Shown here: one piece after another, positions 35,091 to 41,474 of the stretch
Numbering within the stretch: the stretch's first letter is position 1
Layout: each line of letters starts with the position of its first letter
Source of the DNA: Candidatus Flexicrinis proximus
Lineage (GTDB): Bacteria > Chloroflexota > Anaerolineae > Aggregatilineales > Phototrophicaceae
Assembly: GCA_016712885.1 (NCBI GenBank)
Contig: JADJQF010000037.1
Span: 1 to 41,474 of the forward strand
Length of the DNA: 41,474 nucleotides
Direction: 5' to 3'
Position numbers and translations under genes: made by a program
The notes under the pieces: model-generated
Databases searched by the model: none
Told to the model about the DNA's origin: nothing
What the model saw: the letters and a program-made list of their open reading frames with translations, nothing else

Positions 35091-35513
35091 TCATTCCGGG
35101 CTATGGGTCAGTCGCATGTAATCAACGGATTGCTTGATCAAGTCGCGCAAGACTTGAATATCCACATCGGTCAGTCGGTTGATGTAGAGGCAGCTCTTGC
35201 CGGTCTTGAACTTTCCAAGTTTGCTCATTAAGCCGTCGTACCCGTCAAAACCCGCCATGATATAAAGGGTCAGGTTTTGTTTACGGGGCGAGAAACCGAC
35301 CAGCATCCAATCGCCTTCGCGCCCGCTTTTCCCCCGATAGTGATAGCTGCCAAAACCGACGATACTTTCTCCCCACATGCGAGGTTCGTCTCCGGTCACG
35401 TTTTTCATCAGCTCCAAGACGGTGAGGCAATCCTGCCTGCGTTGGTCATTCTCAATTTGATCGAGGAATGCGAGAGCAGATTCTTCAGTGAGTTTTGTTT
35501 TTAGCTCAGCCAT
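35091..35513 (-). CDS. DUF1801 domain-containing protein
   Basis: A 140-residue protein matching the DUF1801 (YdhG-like) family over its whole length: ALAFLDQIENDQRRQDCL, then MWGESIVGFGSYHY, then GDWMLVGFSPRKQNLTLYIM, GKFKTGKSCLYINRL and LIKQSV. The ATG at 35513 has AAGG eight bases upstream; an alternative start eight codons earlier (35537) also has a possible site and cannot be excluded. Function of the family is poorly defined (some members are described as iron-chaperone-like). No operon partner; the next genes on either side are unrelated. Confidence 0.85.
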   Translation of the reverse strand: MAELKTKLTEESALAFLDQIENDQRRQDCLTVLELMKNVTGDEPRMWGESIVGFGSYHYRGKSGREGDWMLVGFSPRKQNLTLYIMAGFDGYDGLMSKLGKFKTGKSCLYINRLTDVDIQVLRDLIKQSVDYMRLTHSPE

Positions 35514-35569
35514 GAGGAAATCCTTTTTTGTCGTCATGTGACAGTGCCTTGCGGTCGATATTATCACAG

Positions 35570-35968
35570 AACACGCGTTCTGATATGAGCAGACTGAAAG
35601 ATCCGAGATTCAAGTCGAGGGTGCATCATTATTAAGCCTGGCATCCAACTAACTGGCACCGTACACCCAAGTGCACACCGTGTACACAGTGATGCGCTGA
35701 ACATCCAAGTCAACCACTATTGCCTCAAATAAACTCTACGTAAACGTCGCCGAGAGCCACTCATCGTTTCCGCTGAATGGGTTGACTCTCGGCGCAAACA
35801 TTCCCGGACGGGAACTACACGCATCATCCGCGATTCTTGTCGAAGTGAGACGCTTGCCACAGGCACTCACAATGTTGATCCCGAAACTGTGCGCCGGCTT
35901 CGGGGTCAACGTCGTCTTGAGCAGGGTGGATTCGAGAAGCGGCTCACGTTGTTCTGGACTGACTAGAC
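35570..35968. other. stretch without a supported gene
   Basis: About 400 bases between the DUF1801 gene and the end of the PRTRC-linked operon. A plus-strand frame (35782-36009) runs into the antisense of the next gene and shows no motif. No hairpin terminator for the operon was recognised. Confidence 0.45.
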
Positions 35969-36589
35969 CTACCGATCGGCCTCATTCGGGAAATACGTGC
36001 CGCAGATGATGAACTGCGACGACTGGTTGCTGTGCCGGACGCCTTCGTACAACGCGCCGGTGATGCGGCGAAGACCGTTTTGGAGCTTCTCGCGGATATA
36101 GGCCTCGTCGCCGTGCTGGAGCAGCACCGCCGCGGCCAGTGTCAAATACTCGACCGCATGGAGTAGTTCGTATGCCGCCCTACCCTGCCACGTGTGGACG
36201 CCGTTGGCGCATGACGTGGCGGTCTTCAGATCGTCGAGGCCACTGTAAGCGCGCAGCATCGCCCGAGCCGCGCAGTCGAAGTCTTCGATCCGCACATCGT
36301 CGGTGCCGTCGAACCGGCGCAGAAAATCCCGGAACGCATCGACCGTGTTGAACGAAAGTGCGTTCAGACCGCAGTACACGGCCAGCCTGTGGCACGCGCC
36401 GGTATGATCGGGATGTCCGCACAATTCGAGGCAGGCGTCCTGCAGCGCGACCATGCCGTCGGTCACGCGGGCGTCGTCGCGTTCGGTATACAAGTTGGAC
36501 GTGAGTTGCTCCGCGATTGCGTTGTACAGCGTCGTGTCGAACGCCTCGTGATAGAGGCGTAATGCATCAGTGCGAAGATCGTTGTTCAT
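35969..36589 (-). CDS. conserved hypothetical protein downstream of PRTRC ThiF
   Basis: A 206-residue, mostly helical, acidic protein of unknown function. Notable segments are ALRLYHEAFDTTLYNAIAEQL, LQDACLELCGHPDHTGACHRLAVYCGL (three Cys and two His that might bind a metal), DAFRDFLRRFDGTDDVRIEDFD and GRAAYELLHAVEYLTLAAAVLL. It starts 43 bases after the PRTRC ThiF-like gene in the same direction, with AAGGA upstream, so it is probably the last gene of that operon. A truncated second copy lies at 34383-34845, showing that the gene has been duplicated locally. I do not recognise the family. Confidence 0.7.
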   Translation of the reverse strand: MNNDLRTDALRLYHEAFDTTLYNAIAEQLTSNLYTERDDARVTDGMVALQDACLELCGHPDHTGACHRLAVYCGLNALSFNTVDAFRDFLRRFDGTDDVRIEDFDCAARAMLRAYSGLDDLKTATSCANGVHTWQGRAAYELLHAVEYLTLAAAVLLQHGDEAYIREKLQNGLRRITGALYEGVRHSNQSSQFIICGTYFPNEADR

Positions 36590-36632
36590 CTCCGGAGTCC
36601 TTTTCTATTCGATTGGTCGGTAGCGAATGGAC

Positions 36633-37415
36633 TTAGTTCAGGAATTGCAGCAGTTCGTCGCGGCAGATCGGCAGGCTGCGGACGCTCATGCCTTCGAGGC
36701 TGACGAAACTGGCGAAGGTGCGGATGGGCTGGCGGTGCAGCAGCGCGTAGATGTACTGGCCGACGACAGCGGCCATCCAGTCGTTGATGAGTACATCTTG
36801 CGCGCCGCGCAGCACAAGTTCGGCGCAAGAGATGTCGGGTTCCGGGGCTGGCGCTTCCGGCTCCAGCAGTGCCGGGAACAGCAGCCCCTCTTTCGGCAGA
36901 TAGGCGTATTTGCCGTCTCTACCGTCGATGTGCCGCTGCATCAGGTCAACGTCGCCCGTGTTGCCGATCACGACCTGCCCGCCGTCGCGATAATTGCCCG
37001 CGCCGATCAGCACGCTGGAGATGCCATGCAGCTCGCGCCGCGCCAAGTGGTTGTCGACGCAGCTGATCACAAGCTGCGAGCCGGAGCGGTCGAAGTGCCG
37101 TTCGGCGCTGACCGGCTCAGGGATCCACGCGATGTCGAGGCCGAGCGCCATGTTCAGCCGTTGGCCGACGACCTCTGCTTTGTGCAGACCAAGCGCCGCA
37201 TCGGCCGCTGTGAAGAGCTGCCGGCCGACGTTCTTCTCCTCGACAATGTCGGGATCGATCAGGGTGATGCGCGGCGCGTGCAGCCGGACGCGGCGCATGT
37301 CGTAGACGATCCGCGCGACCGTGCGGGCGACCTGCGCGCCGGTCCCGCCGCAGCCAACGATCACGACCGATTGGATGTGCATGTTGGGATCAAAGCAATT
37401 CACGGTCGCCTCCAA
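36633..37415 (-). CDS. PRTRC system ThiF-family protein
   Basis: A 260-residue E1/MoeB/ThiF-fold protein of the PRTRC (ParB-related, ThiF-related) cassette. It has the adenylate-binding glycine loop (VVIVGCGGTGAQVARTV), the LIDPDIVEEKNVGRQLF segment and VISCVDNHLARREL, all diagnostic for the fold. A classical transfer cysteine before the C terminus is not obvious. E1-like enzymes adenylate a C-terminal glycine or carboxylate; the substrate in PRTRC systems is unknown. The start could be 37415 (ATG), 37403 (GTG) or 37382 (ATG); all overlap the end of protein B at 37390 or lie just after it, indicating translational coupling. Upstream are protein B and protein C of the same cassette. Intact. 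Confidence 0.88.
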   Translation of the reverse strand: MEATVNCFDPNMHIQSVVIVGCGGTGAQVARTVARIVYDMRRVRLHAPRITLIDPDIVEEKNVGRQLFTAADAALGLHKAEVVGQRLNMALGLDIAWIPEPVSAERHFDRSGSQLVISCVDNHLARRELHGISSVLIGAGNYRDGGQVVIGNTGDVDLMQRHIDGRDGKYAYLPKEGLLFPALLEPEAPAPEPDISCAELVLRGAQDVLINDWMAAVVGQYIYALLHRQPIRTFASFVSLEGMSVRSLPICRDELLQFLN

Positions 37416-38103
37416 GCACCTGTGCTAACGTCCGTTTGACCGGCACGAGATCGCCGGTCGGATACCGCTGCGCCTTCTTCGCTTCGAGCGTAATCAGCAG
37501 CTTGCGGATATCGCGCGGTTCGCGTTTGCTCTTGCCTGCGACGGCGTGATCGCCGAACGCAGAGCCGAGCAGCATCGCCCAGTCGCTCGCGAGTGACGTC
37601 CCGCGCAGCGCCGCCTCGTCGATACGCGGCACCGTCCCCCAGCAGATCGCGCCGGACGCGAACACATTCGGCAGCGGCGCATGATAGAGGGGCGCGTCGA
37701 GTGTCTCGGGCCGCTTCTTGACCGCGTAGACCTCATAGCTCGGCGACCGCCCGGCGGCGGCTGTGCGAATCAGCACCAGTCCCGGCAGCGGTATGAGCAA
37801 CGCGGCCTCGGCGCCGTCGAGATACAGGCCGGTTTTCTGCGGCGGGCGGTATTCGACGACGGCTTTCTTCACGCCGTCCTGCCGGACGAGCAGCGTGTTT
37901 TTGCCCAAAAGTCCCGTGTCGAACGTGACTTTCGCCGCCAGCGCCGCCGCGATCTGCGCCGGATCGACCGGATATTCGCTCACGCGCTCACCTTCAGCCT
38001 TACGCAGCATCAGCCCGAAGCTGTAGAACGCCAGCGTCAGCGCCGGCTGTTCCGTCAACGCCGCCGTCAAGGCCTGGCCATTCCAGCTCGACACGGCTGC
38101 CAT
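37390..38103 (-). CDS. PRTRC system protein B
   Basis: A 237-residue protein matching PRTRC protein B: ALTLAFYSFGLMLRKAEG near the N terminus, VVEYRPPQKTGLYLDG, LIPLPGLVLIRTAAAGRSPSYEVYAVK, a PLYHAPLPNVFASGAICWGTV segment, and WAMLLGSAFGDHAVAGKS. AAAGGA lies upstream of the ATG at 38103. Function is unknown; the protein is a marker of PRTRC cassettes on plasmids and integrative elements. Its 5' end overlaps the preceding gene by about 100 bases as annotated, and its stop overlaps the ThiF-like gene, consistent with one operon on the minus strand. Confidence 0.85.
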   Translation of the reverse strand: MAAVSSWNGQALTAALTEQPALTLAFYSFGLMLRKAEGERVSEYPVDPAQIAAALAAKVTFDTGLLGKNTLLVRQDGVKKAVVEYRPPQKTGLYLDGAEAALLIPLPGLVLIRTAAAGRSPSYEVYAVKKRPETLDAPLYHAPLPNVFASGAICWGTVPRIDEAALRGTSLASDWAMLLGSAFGDHAVAGKSKREPRDIRKLLITLEAKKAQRYPTGDLVPVKRTLAQVLGGDRELL

Positions 38104-38878
38104 TTCGTTTTCCTTTCTTGTGGGTTTGCCGGATGCAGGCGACGTTTTGCTTTATTGCTGTGAGGAATTCAAGTGATCGCGCGAGCCACGCCAACCCAGC
38201 CATCGCGTCGGCCATAATCCCGTCAGCCTCAGCGACCATCTCGATTGCGAACTCGACATCGTCCTTCGACCACGACAACGGCTCGAGGTCGGCCAGTACC
38301 TCGTCGGTGCAATCAACCAGTGAATTGCCTGTACACGAAAACAGCCAGCCGATCAGCCAGCCGACCTGCTTCAGCGCCGGGTCGCCCTGCTCGTGCAGAC
38401 TTGAAGCCAGCACACGCCCGAGATCGTATGCCTGTGCCGGCACATCGACACCGCTGTATTCGTCGTCCGGCAGCCCGATGTCAAACAGCGACAGCAGCGG
38501 CAAGACATCCGGGTGTGTCTCGTAGAATTCGGGTGCGGTCAGGTCGGCGCCGAACGCCGGCAGCGGGATGCCCCATGTCATCGAATAGAGGTCATCGAGC
38601 GGAATGCCTTTGGCGGTGATCGCGCCGCAGATTAGGCGGTCGAGCTCAGTAGACAAAGCGCCCGTTCGCAGTCGGTCGACAGCAGCCGCGTAGACGTCGG
38701 GAAATGCGCCGCGCGTCACCCGCAGTGCGATATTCAGCGGATCGTCGTCATAGTCTTCCTCTTCGTCAATCGAGTTCCAGTACGGATCGAACGTCGCGAC
38801 CGCCGACGCCAGTAATAGCAGCAGATCGCGGGTCAGCGCTTCGGAGAGTTGCCGGCAGGTTTCGGTCAGGATGTTCAC
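38000..38878 (-). CDS. conserved hypothetical protein in PRTRC operon
   Basis: A 292-residue acidic, helical protein of unknown function. Start GTG at 38878 overlaps the TGA of the preceding gene (GTGA), a typical coupled start; the longer frame to 38956 has no support. Recognisable segments include FDPYWNSIDEEEDYDDDP, GIPLPAFGADLTAPEFYETHPDVLPLLSLF, and LEPLSWSKDDVEFAIEMVAEADGIMADAMAGLAWL. The last 104 bases overlap the coding start of protein B in another frame, which is unusual; the true C terminus may be near 38110, with a frameshift near the end producing the run-on. It occupies the place where PRTRC protein F or A is found in other cassettes, but I see no clear match to either. Confidence 0.6.
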   Translation of the reverse strand: MNILTETCRQLSEALTRDLLLLLASAVATFDPYWNSIDEEEDYDDDPLNIALRVTRGAFPDVYAAAVDRLRTGALSTELDRLICGAITAKGIPLDDLYSMTWGIPLPAFGADLTAPEFYETHPDVLPLLSLFDIGLPDDEYSGVDVPAQAYDLGRVLASSLHEQGDPALKQVGWLIGWLFSCTGNSLVDCTDEVLADLEPLSWSKDDVEFAIEMVAEADGIMADAMAGLAWLARSLEFLTAIKQNVACIRQTHKKGKRNGSRVELEWPGLDGGVDGTAGADAGVLQLRADAA

Positions 38879-39135
38879 AGGCCGAATTCCAGAATAGTCG
38901 CAGCGGTCAGCGGGACCGGACCGAGATCGGCCAGCTTGCGCGCGGCGGCGGCGCACCGGTCGGTATATTCGATGATCTGGGTCACCGCCGCGACCAACGC
39001 CTCACGTGGGATTTGTGGGGCATCCGATAGAAAATGAGGCCGCTCTTTGAGCAGCCTCATCCCCTGTAGTTCGACCGGCGGCGCGGACGCAAGACACCGG
39101 TGTAGGTCGTCCATGCTCGTGAGTTGGCTGGCCAC
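38875..39135 (-). CDS. small hypothetical protein in PRTRC operon
   Basis: An 86-residue protein, probably helical (HRCLASAPPVELQGMRLLKERPHFLSD, ALVAAVTQIIEYTDRCAAAARKLADLG). It starts with GTG at 39135, four bases after the stop of protein C, with AAAGGA upstream, and its stop overlaps the GTG of the next gene. I do not recognise the family. Tight spacing on both sides makes it a genuine operon member. Confidence 0.65.
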   Translation of the reverse strand: MASQLTSMDDLHRCLASAPPVELQGMRLLKERPHFLSDAPQIPREALVAAVTQIIEYTDRCAAAARKLADLGPVPLTAATILEFGL

Positions 39136-39138
39136 CAG

Positions 39139-39354
39139 CTATCCTTTCCGTCCCGGCTGTGGCAGGAACTCGACGACACGCAGGTCGCCTTCCTCGCGTT
39201 CGCGGAACGTGGCATTGGCGACTTCCGGATAGCTGGTCTTGAGCAAGTCACGTACCTGCTCGTTGGTCAGTGCGGACATCGATGGGTCTTCAACGATGCG
39301 CGTCGTGCCGATCTTGAAAACGCGCGGGTTCTGGTTCGGATTCTGGTCGGTCAT
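39139..39354 (-). CDS. PRTRC system protein C
   Basis: A 71-residue protein matching PRTRC protein C over its full length: RVFKIGTTRIVEDPSMSALT, then VRDLLKTSYPEVANATF, then RVVEFLPQPGRKG. The ATG at 39354 is chosen because the family begins a few residues before the RVFK segment and an AAAGAGA lies upstream; the longer frame to 39438 overlaps the previous gene and is not supported. Proteins of this size and shape in PRTRC loci resemble ubiquitin-like partners only in that they are small, end in glycine-rich tails and sit next to an E1-like ThiF protein; this is speculation. Here the C-terminal end is RKG-stop. Confidence 0.82.
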   Translation of the reverse strand: MTDQNPNQNPRVFKIGTTRIVEDPSMSALTNEQVRDLLKTSYPEVANATFREREEGDLRVVEFLPQPGRKG

Positions 39355-39385
39355 TGGGTTTGGTCTCTTTATTGTGAACGTTGGG

Positions 39386-39976
39386 CTAAAGCAGTGCGTC
39401 GAATGTCGCTTCGGGGATATCAGACTCGCTGGCCTCAACGAAGTCCGCCAGCGTGAACAGCGCGAAATCGCCGTCGGTCAGGTACTTCATCTTCTTTGCG
39501 ACGCGGTAGACATCGTCGAAGCGGATTGGCGTCTCGCCGTCCCACAGTTTGCCGTCGATCAGGCGGCCGGCTAGCAGCGTGGCCTGACGATAGGCCGCGG
39601 CGTCGGTCTCGCCGCCGGTGATTTTGATGTGGCTGATCCTGACCGCTTTCGTCCCTTTCCTGAGCGGCACGTCGACGGTCGGTTCAGAGGGTGCGGGGAT
39701 GGTCGGTTTCGTGGCCTTCCTGGCAGGCGGCGTCGTGACAGGTGCTTCCGGAATGACCGGCGGGTCCGCTTCGACCGCGTCCAGTCCGATCAGCGCGTCG
39801 GCGATGATGTCGCTCAGGTCCCCGATATGGCTGTATGTGAACTGGTGGATTCGGGCCAGATCGCCGCGCTGGACGAAGATCGTCGCGGTGTCTTGCGAGG
39901 TGTCTCTGTCGGGCAGCGTGAGTGTAATGACCGTGGGAGGTGGGGTTGCGTGGGTGTTTCGTTGCGTATGTGCCAT
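39386..39976 (-). CDS. hypothetical protein upstream of PRTRC C
   Basis: A 196-residue protein. ATG at 39976 is chosen because AAAGGAG lies nine bases upstream. The N-terminal part (PTVITLTLPDRDTSQDTATIFVQRGDLARI) recurs in the fragment at 40615-40870. The middle is rich in Pro, Ala and Thr (likely disordered linker), and the C-terminal part (KAVRISHIKITGGETDAAAYRQATLLAGRLIDGKLWDG) looks globular. In other PRTRC cassettes the gene before C encodes protein E; I see no certain resemblance. It probably opens the operon that ends at 35969. Confidence 0.6.
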   Translation of the reverse strand: MAHTQRNTHATPPPTVITLTLPDRDTSQDTATIFVQRGDLARIHQFTYSHIGDLSDIIADALIGLDAVEADPPVIPEAPVTTPPARKATKPTIPAPSEPTVDVPLRKGTKAVRISHIKITGGETDAAAYRQATLLAGRLIDGKLWDGETPIRFDDVYRVAKKMKYLTDGDFALFTLADFVEASESDIPEATFDALL

Positions 39977-40035
39977 GAACACAGCTCCTTTGCCTGATAT
40001 GATGGCTTGAATACGGTTGAGAGATTGCTGACCTC

Positions 40036-40608
40036 ATGCACACTCTGGGTAAGTCAAAATTCCCAGCATCACGAACTCGAATCATTGTGTTCGCGCTTGT
40101 ATTGTTCGCCGTACCTGCGTTCTGTATTTCAGTTACTCACTTCATTCTGCGCGATGCCAAGTTCATTTCACCTTTCAATCAGCTAAATGAGCAAACTGGC
40201 CCGTGGTATGAGTGTGCATTTCGATTCAGTAATGGCGATCGAGTTATTCTGATGCGCCGATCTTTGCCTGGGATGACCGCCGAGTATGGGCTACGGATAC
40301 GTGTCGAGCTTGCCAATGGACTATCGAACCTCATTCCCGCCTACACGGAAAGTCAGCGGACGGACGTCTATACCGGCACTGGCGTCTTTCGCAGTGGTCA
40401 GCGCATTACGCTTTTGCGACTCGAAACCGACATGTCTACGTATCTAATCGATATGACGACATTGGAAGAACTTCATTACCCCGAAGTTGAGGAGGAAGGC
40501 GACAGCACCTTCCTCGGGTATTTCGCCGGTGTAGAGGAATTCCTTCCAAGCGTGCCTTATGTCTCCATGATCCCCGGTTCATGCGACGTGGTTTCATCTC
40601 AACCGTGA
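40036..40608 (+). CDS. hypothetical membrane-anchored protein
   Basis: A 190-residue protein with a single N-terminal membrane segment (IIVFALVLFAVPAFCISVTHFIL) and a predicted exported, beta-rich remainder (GPWYECAFRFSNGDRVILMRRS, YTGTGVFRSGQRITLLRLETD). It is the only clear plus-strand gene among minus-strand PRTRC genes and is divergent from the gene at 39976. I do not recognise the family. No strong ribosome-binding site is seen (GAGAGATTGCTGACCTC before the ATG), and lower codon bias is compatible with recent acquisition. Confidence 0.55.
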   Translation: MHTLGKSKFPASRTRIIVFALVLFAVPAFCISVTHFILRDAKFISPFNQLNEQTGPWYECAFRFSNGDRVILMRRSLPGMTAEYGLRIRVELANGLSNLIPAYTESQRTDVYTGTGVFRSGQRITLLRLETDMSTYLIDMTTLEELHYPEVEEEGDSTFLGYFAGVEEFLPSVPYVSMIPGSCDVVSSQP

Positions 40609-40614
40609 AGGACA

Positions 40615-40870
40615 TGGCCAAAAGCGCATACAACTCCTTCAACAGCATCGAGCCGCAGACGTGGCAGAAGCCGTAGCCGGTGCGCGTGTTGAAGCCGAAC
40701 GATGGATGCCGGTCGCCGTGTTTATGTCGTGCCGCATTCGGACATGGGCCGTTCAGCCAGTCGCCGCGCTGGACGAGGATCGTCGCATCACGGAATGCGG
40801 CTTCGCCGTCTGGCAGCGTGAGTGTGACGATTGTGGAGAGACCTTGGGTCTGCTTTTCTATTGTTGACAT
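40615..40870 (-). pseudogene. chimeric fragment: PRTRC-linked N terminus joined to a primase-type zinc finger
   Basis: ATG at 40870 has AAAGGA upstream. The first 37 codons (STIVTLTLPDGEAAFRDATILVQRGDW) are a second copy of the N terminus of the gene at 39386-39976. After RGD the sequence becomes a CHC2/DnaG-like zinc-binding segment: GPCPNAARHKHGDRHPSFGFNT, then GYGFCHVCGSMLLKEL, with the Cys-X(n)-His and Cys-X2-Cys ligands. Beyond about 40612 the frame is antisense to the plus-strand gene and is not believable. It looks like a deletion joint that fused the front of one gene to part of a lost primase/helicase-like replication gene. Confidence 0.6.
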
Positions 40871-40913
40871 TGCGATATCCTTTATTTTGTTGATTCATCG
40901 ACGAGAAGTGAAT

Positions 40914-41474
40914 ATGGCCCGCATCTATGTTCCAGCAACCAGCCCCGATGATTGGCAGCGGTTCTTGAAAGATCCGGCAAAACACTGGCGAATGGGGTAC
41001 TCGGCACGCACGCTGGCTCACAGTTGGCACAACGCAATCGACTGGCCGGCTGAAGTCCAACAGCTCTTCGCTGACGGACCAGAGTTATCGCTGAGAGACA
41101 CTAAGCCGCTCCTGATCATTCCAGAGAAAATCACGCCGGTAGCTGGCACAGGTGAACCGCCTCACAGTGATGTCTTTGTGCTGGCAAAGGCCGCTGATGG
41201 GCAGCTCGTGAGTATCACGGTTGAAGGCAAAGTAGATGAACCGTTCGGAAACGGAAATCAGACCGTCTCTGCCTGGAAGAACGAAGGCAACGTGGCAAAT
41301 CGTCGTGTCCGTCTGGACCATCTCCTCGACAAGATTCAACTCGTCGAATCACGCGCCGACTCGGTCGCTTATCAGTTGATTCAGCGCACGGCCAGCGCAG
41401 TGATCGAAGCTGAGACGTTCAACGCGCGATATGCGGTCATGCTCGTTCATTCGTTCAGCCCAGAACACGCCAAC
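40914..41474 (+). CDS. DUF6946-like protein (incomplete at window end)
   Basis: The first 187 residues of a protein that continues past the window. Start MARIYVPATSPDDWQRFLKDPAKHWR at the ATG 40914, preceded by GAGAAG. Typical family segments follow: GYSARTLAHSWHNA, LLIIPEKITPVAG, SDVFVLAKAADGQLVSITVEGKVDEPFG, YQLIQRTASAVIEAE and AVMLVHSFSPE. The D...ExK spacing in DVFVLAK...VEGKV resembles a PD-(D/E)xK nuclease core; this is an inference, not a family fact. The gene is divergent from the chimeric fragment at 40615-40870 and is probably not part of the minus-strand operon. Confidence 0.75.
   Translation, partial: MARIYVPATSPDDWQRFLKDPAKHWRMGYSARTLAHSWHNAIDWPAEVQQLFADGPELSLRDTKPLLIIPEKITPVAGTGEPPHSDVFVLAKAADGQLVSITVEGKVDEPFGNGNQTVSAWKNEGNVANRRVRLDHLLDKIQLVESRADSVAYQLIQRTASAVIEAETFNARYAVMLVHSFSPEHAN

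Noticed and set aside
36627..37439. 270-codon plus-strand open frame
   Set aside because: Antisense of the PRTRC ThiF-like gene, whose motifs are clear on the minus strand.

Overview
The window is most likely chromosomal or plasmid-integrated accessory DNA from a Chloroflexota bacterium, probably Anaerolineae-like. This is an inference from style: Pro/Thr-rich 'PPT' stalks, giant DUF11 surface proteins, a secreted SGNH-hydrolase plus jelly-roll protein, and a Zn-ribbon large serine recombinase in GC-rich DNA. No rRNA, tRNA or CRISPR array was seen.

Layout. (1) 1-3.1 kb: a heavily decayed large serine recombinase and a decayed small partner ORF on the minus strand, then copy 1 of a dispersed hairpin-rich repeat. 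(2) 3.3-8.2 kb: a broken type I restriction-modification region with two hsdM copies, two specificity (TRD) segments and no hsdR. Between the first hsdM and its TRD sits a TIR domain joined by continuous reading frames, giving an HsdM-TIR-TRD order that is the most unusual coding arrangement here. (3) 8.2-11.0 kb: an IS3-family element that cuts off hsdS, a partial IS3 in the opposite orientation, and a frameshifted IS630-family element. (4) 11.2-24.7 kb, minus strand: one giant surface-protein locus of about 13.5 kb. It has an N-terminal signal/anchor, a PPT-repeat stalk, many DUF11-type repeats of about 320 residues and a TolB/PD40-like propeller at the C terminus. It is interrupted by single-base frameshifts, dense in the 3' half. 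(5) 24.9-26.5 kb: an IS1-like element with 13-bp terminal repeats. (6) 26.5-32.1 kb: an intact large serine recombinase and its small upstream partner ORF, the secreted SGNH protein, repeat copy 2, and an SSB. (7) 32.7-35.5 kb: a WYL regulator divergent from a VOC/PhnB-like protein, a truncated paralogue pseudogene and a DUF1801 protein. (8) 36-40.9 kb, minus strand: a PRTRC cassette (ThiF-like, protein B, protein C) with several small genes of unknown function, typical of plasmids and integrative elements. A DUF6946-like gene runs off the right edge.

How it fits together. Recombinase, SSB and PRTRC genes point to an integrative or plasmid-derived element. The recombinase/partner/hairpin-repeat set occurs twice in the same orientation about 28 kb apart, bracketing the restriction and adhesin cargo. 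Most single-base frameshifts lie in repeated DNA (hsdM duplicates, IS elements, DUF11 repeats), whereas single-copy genes are intact. Poor polishing of repeats in the assembly therefore has to be separated from genuine decay before these genes are called dead. The recombinase relic at 1-1.8 kb is decayed at the amino-acid level and looks truly dead.
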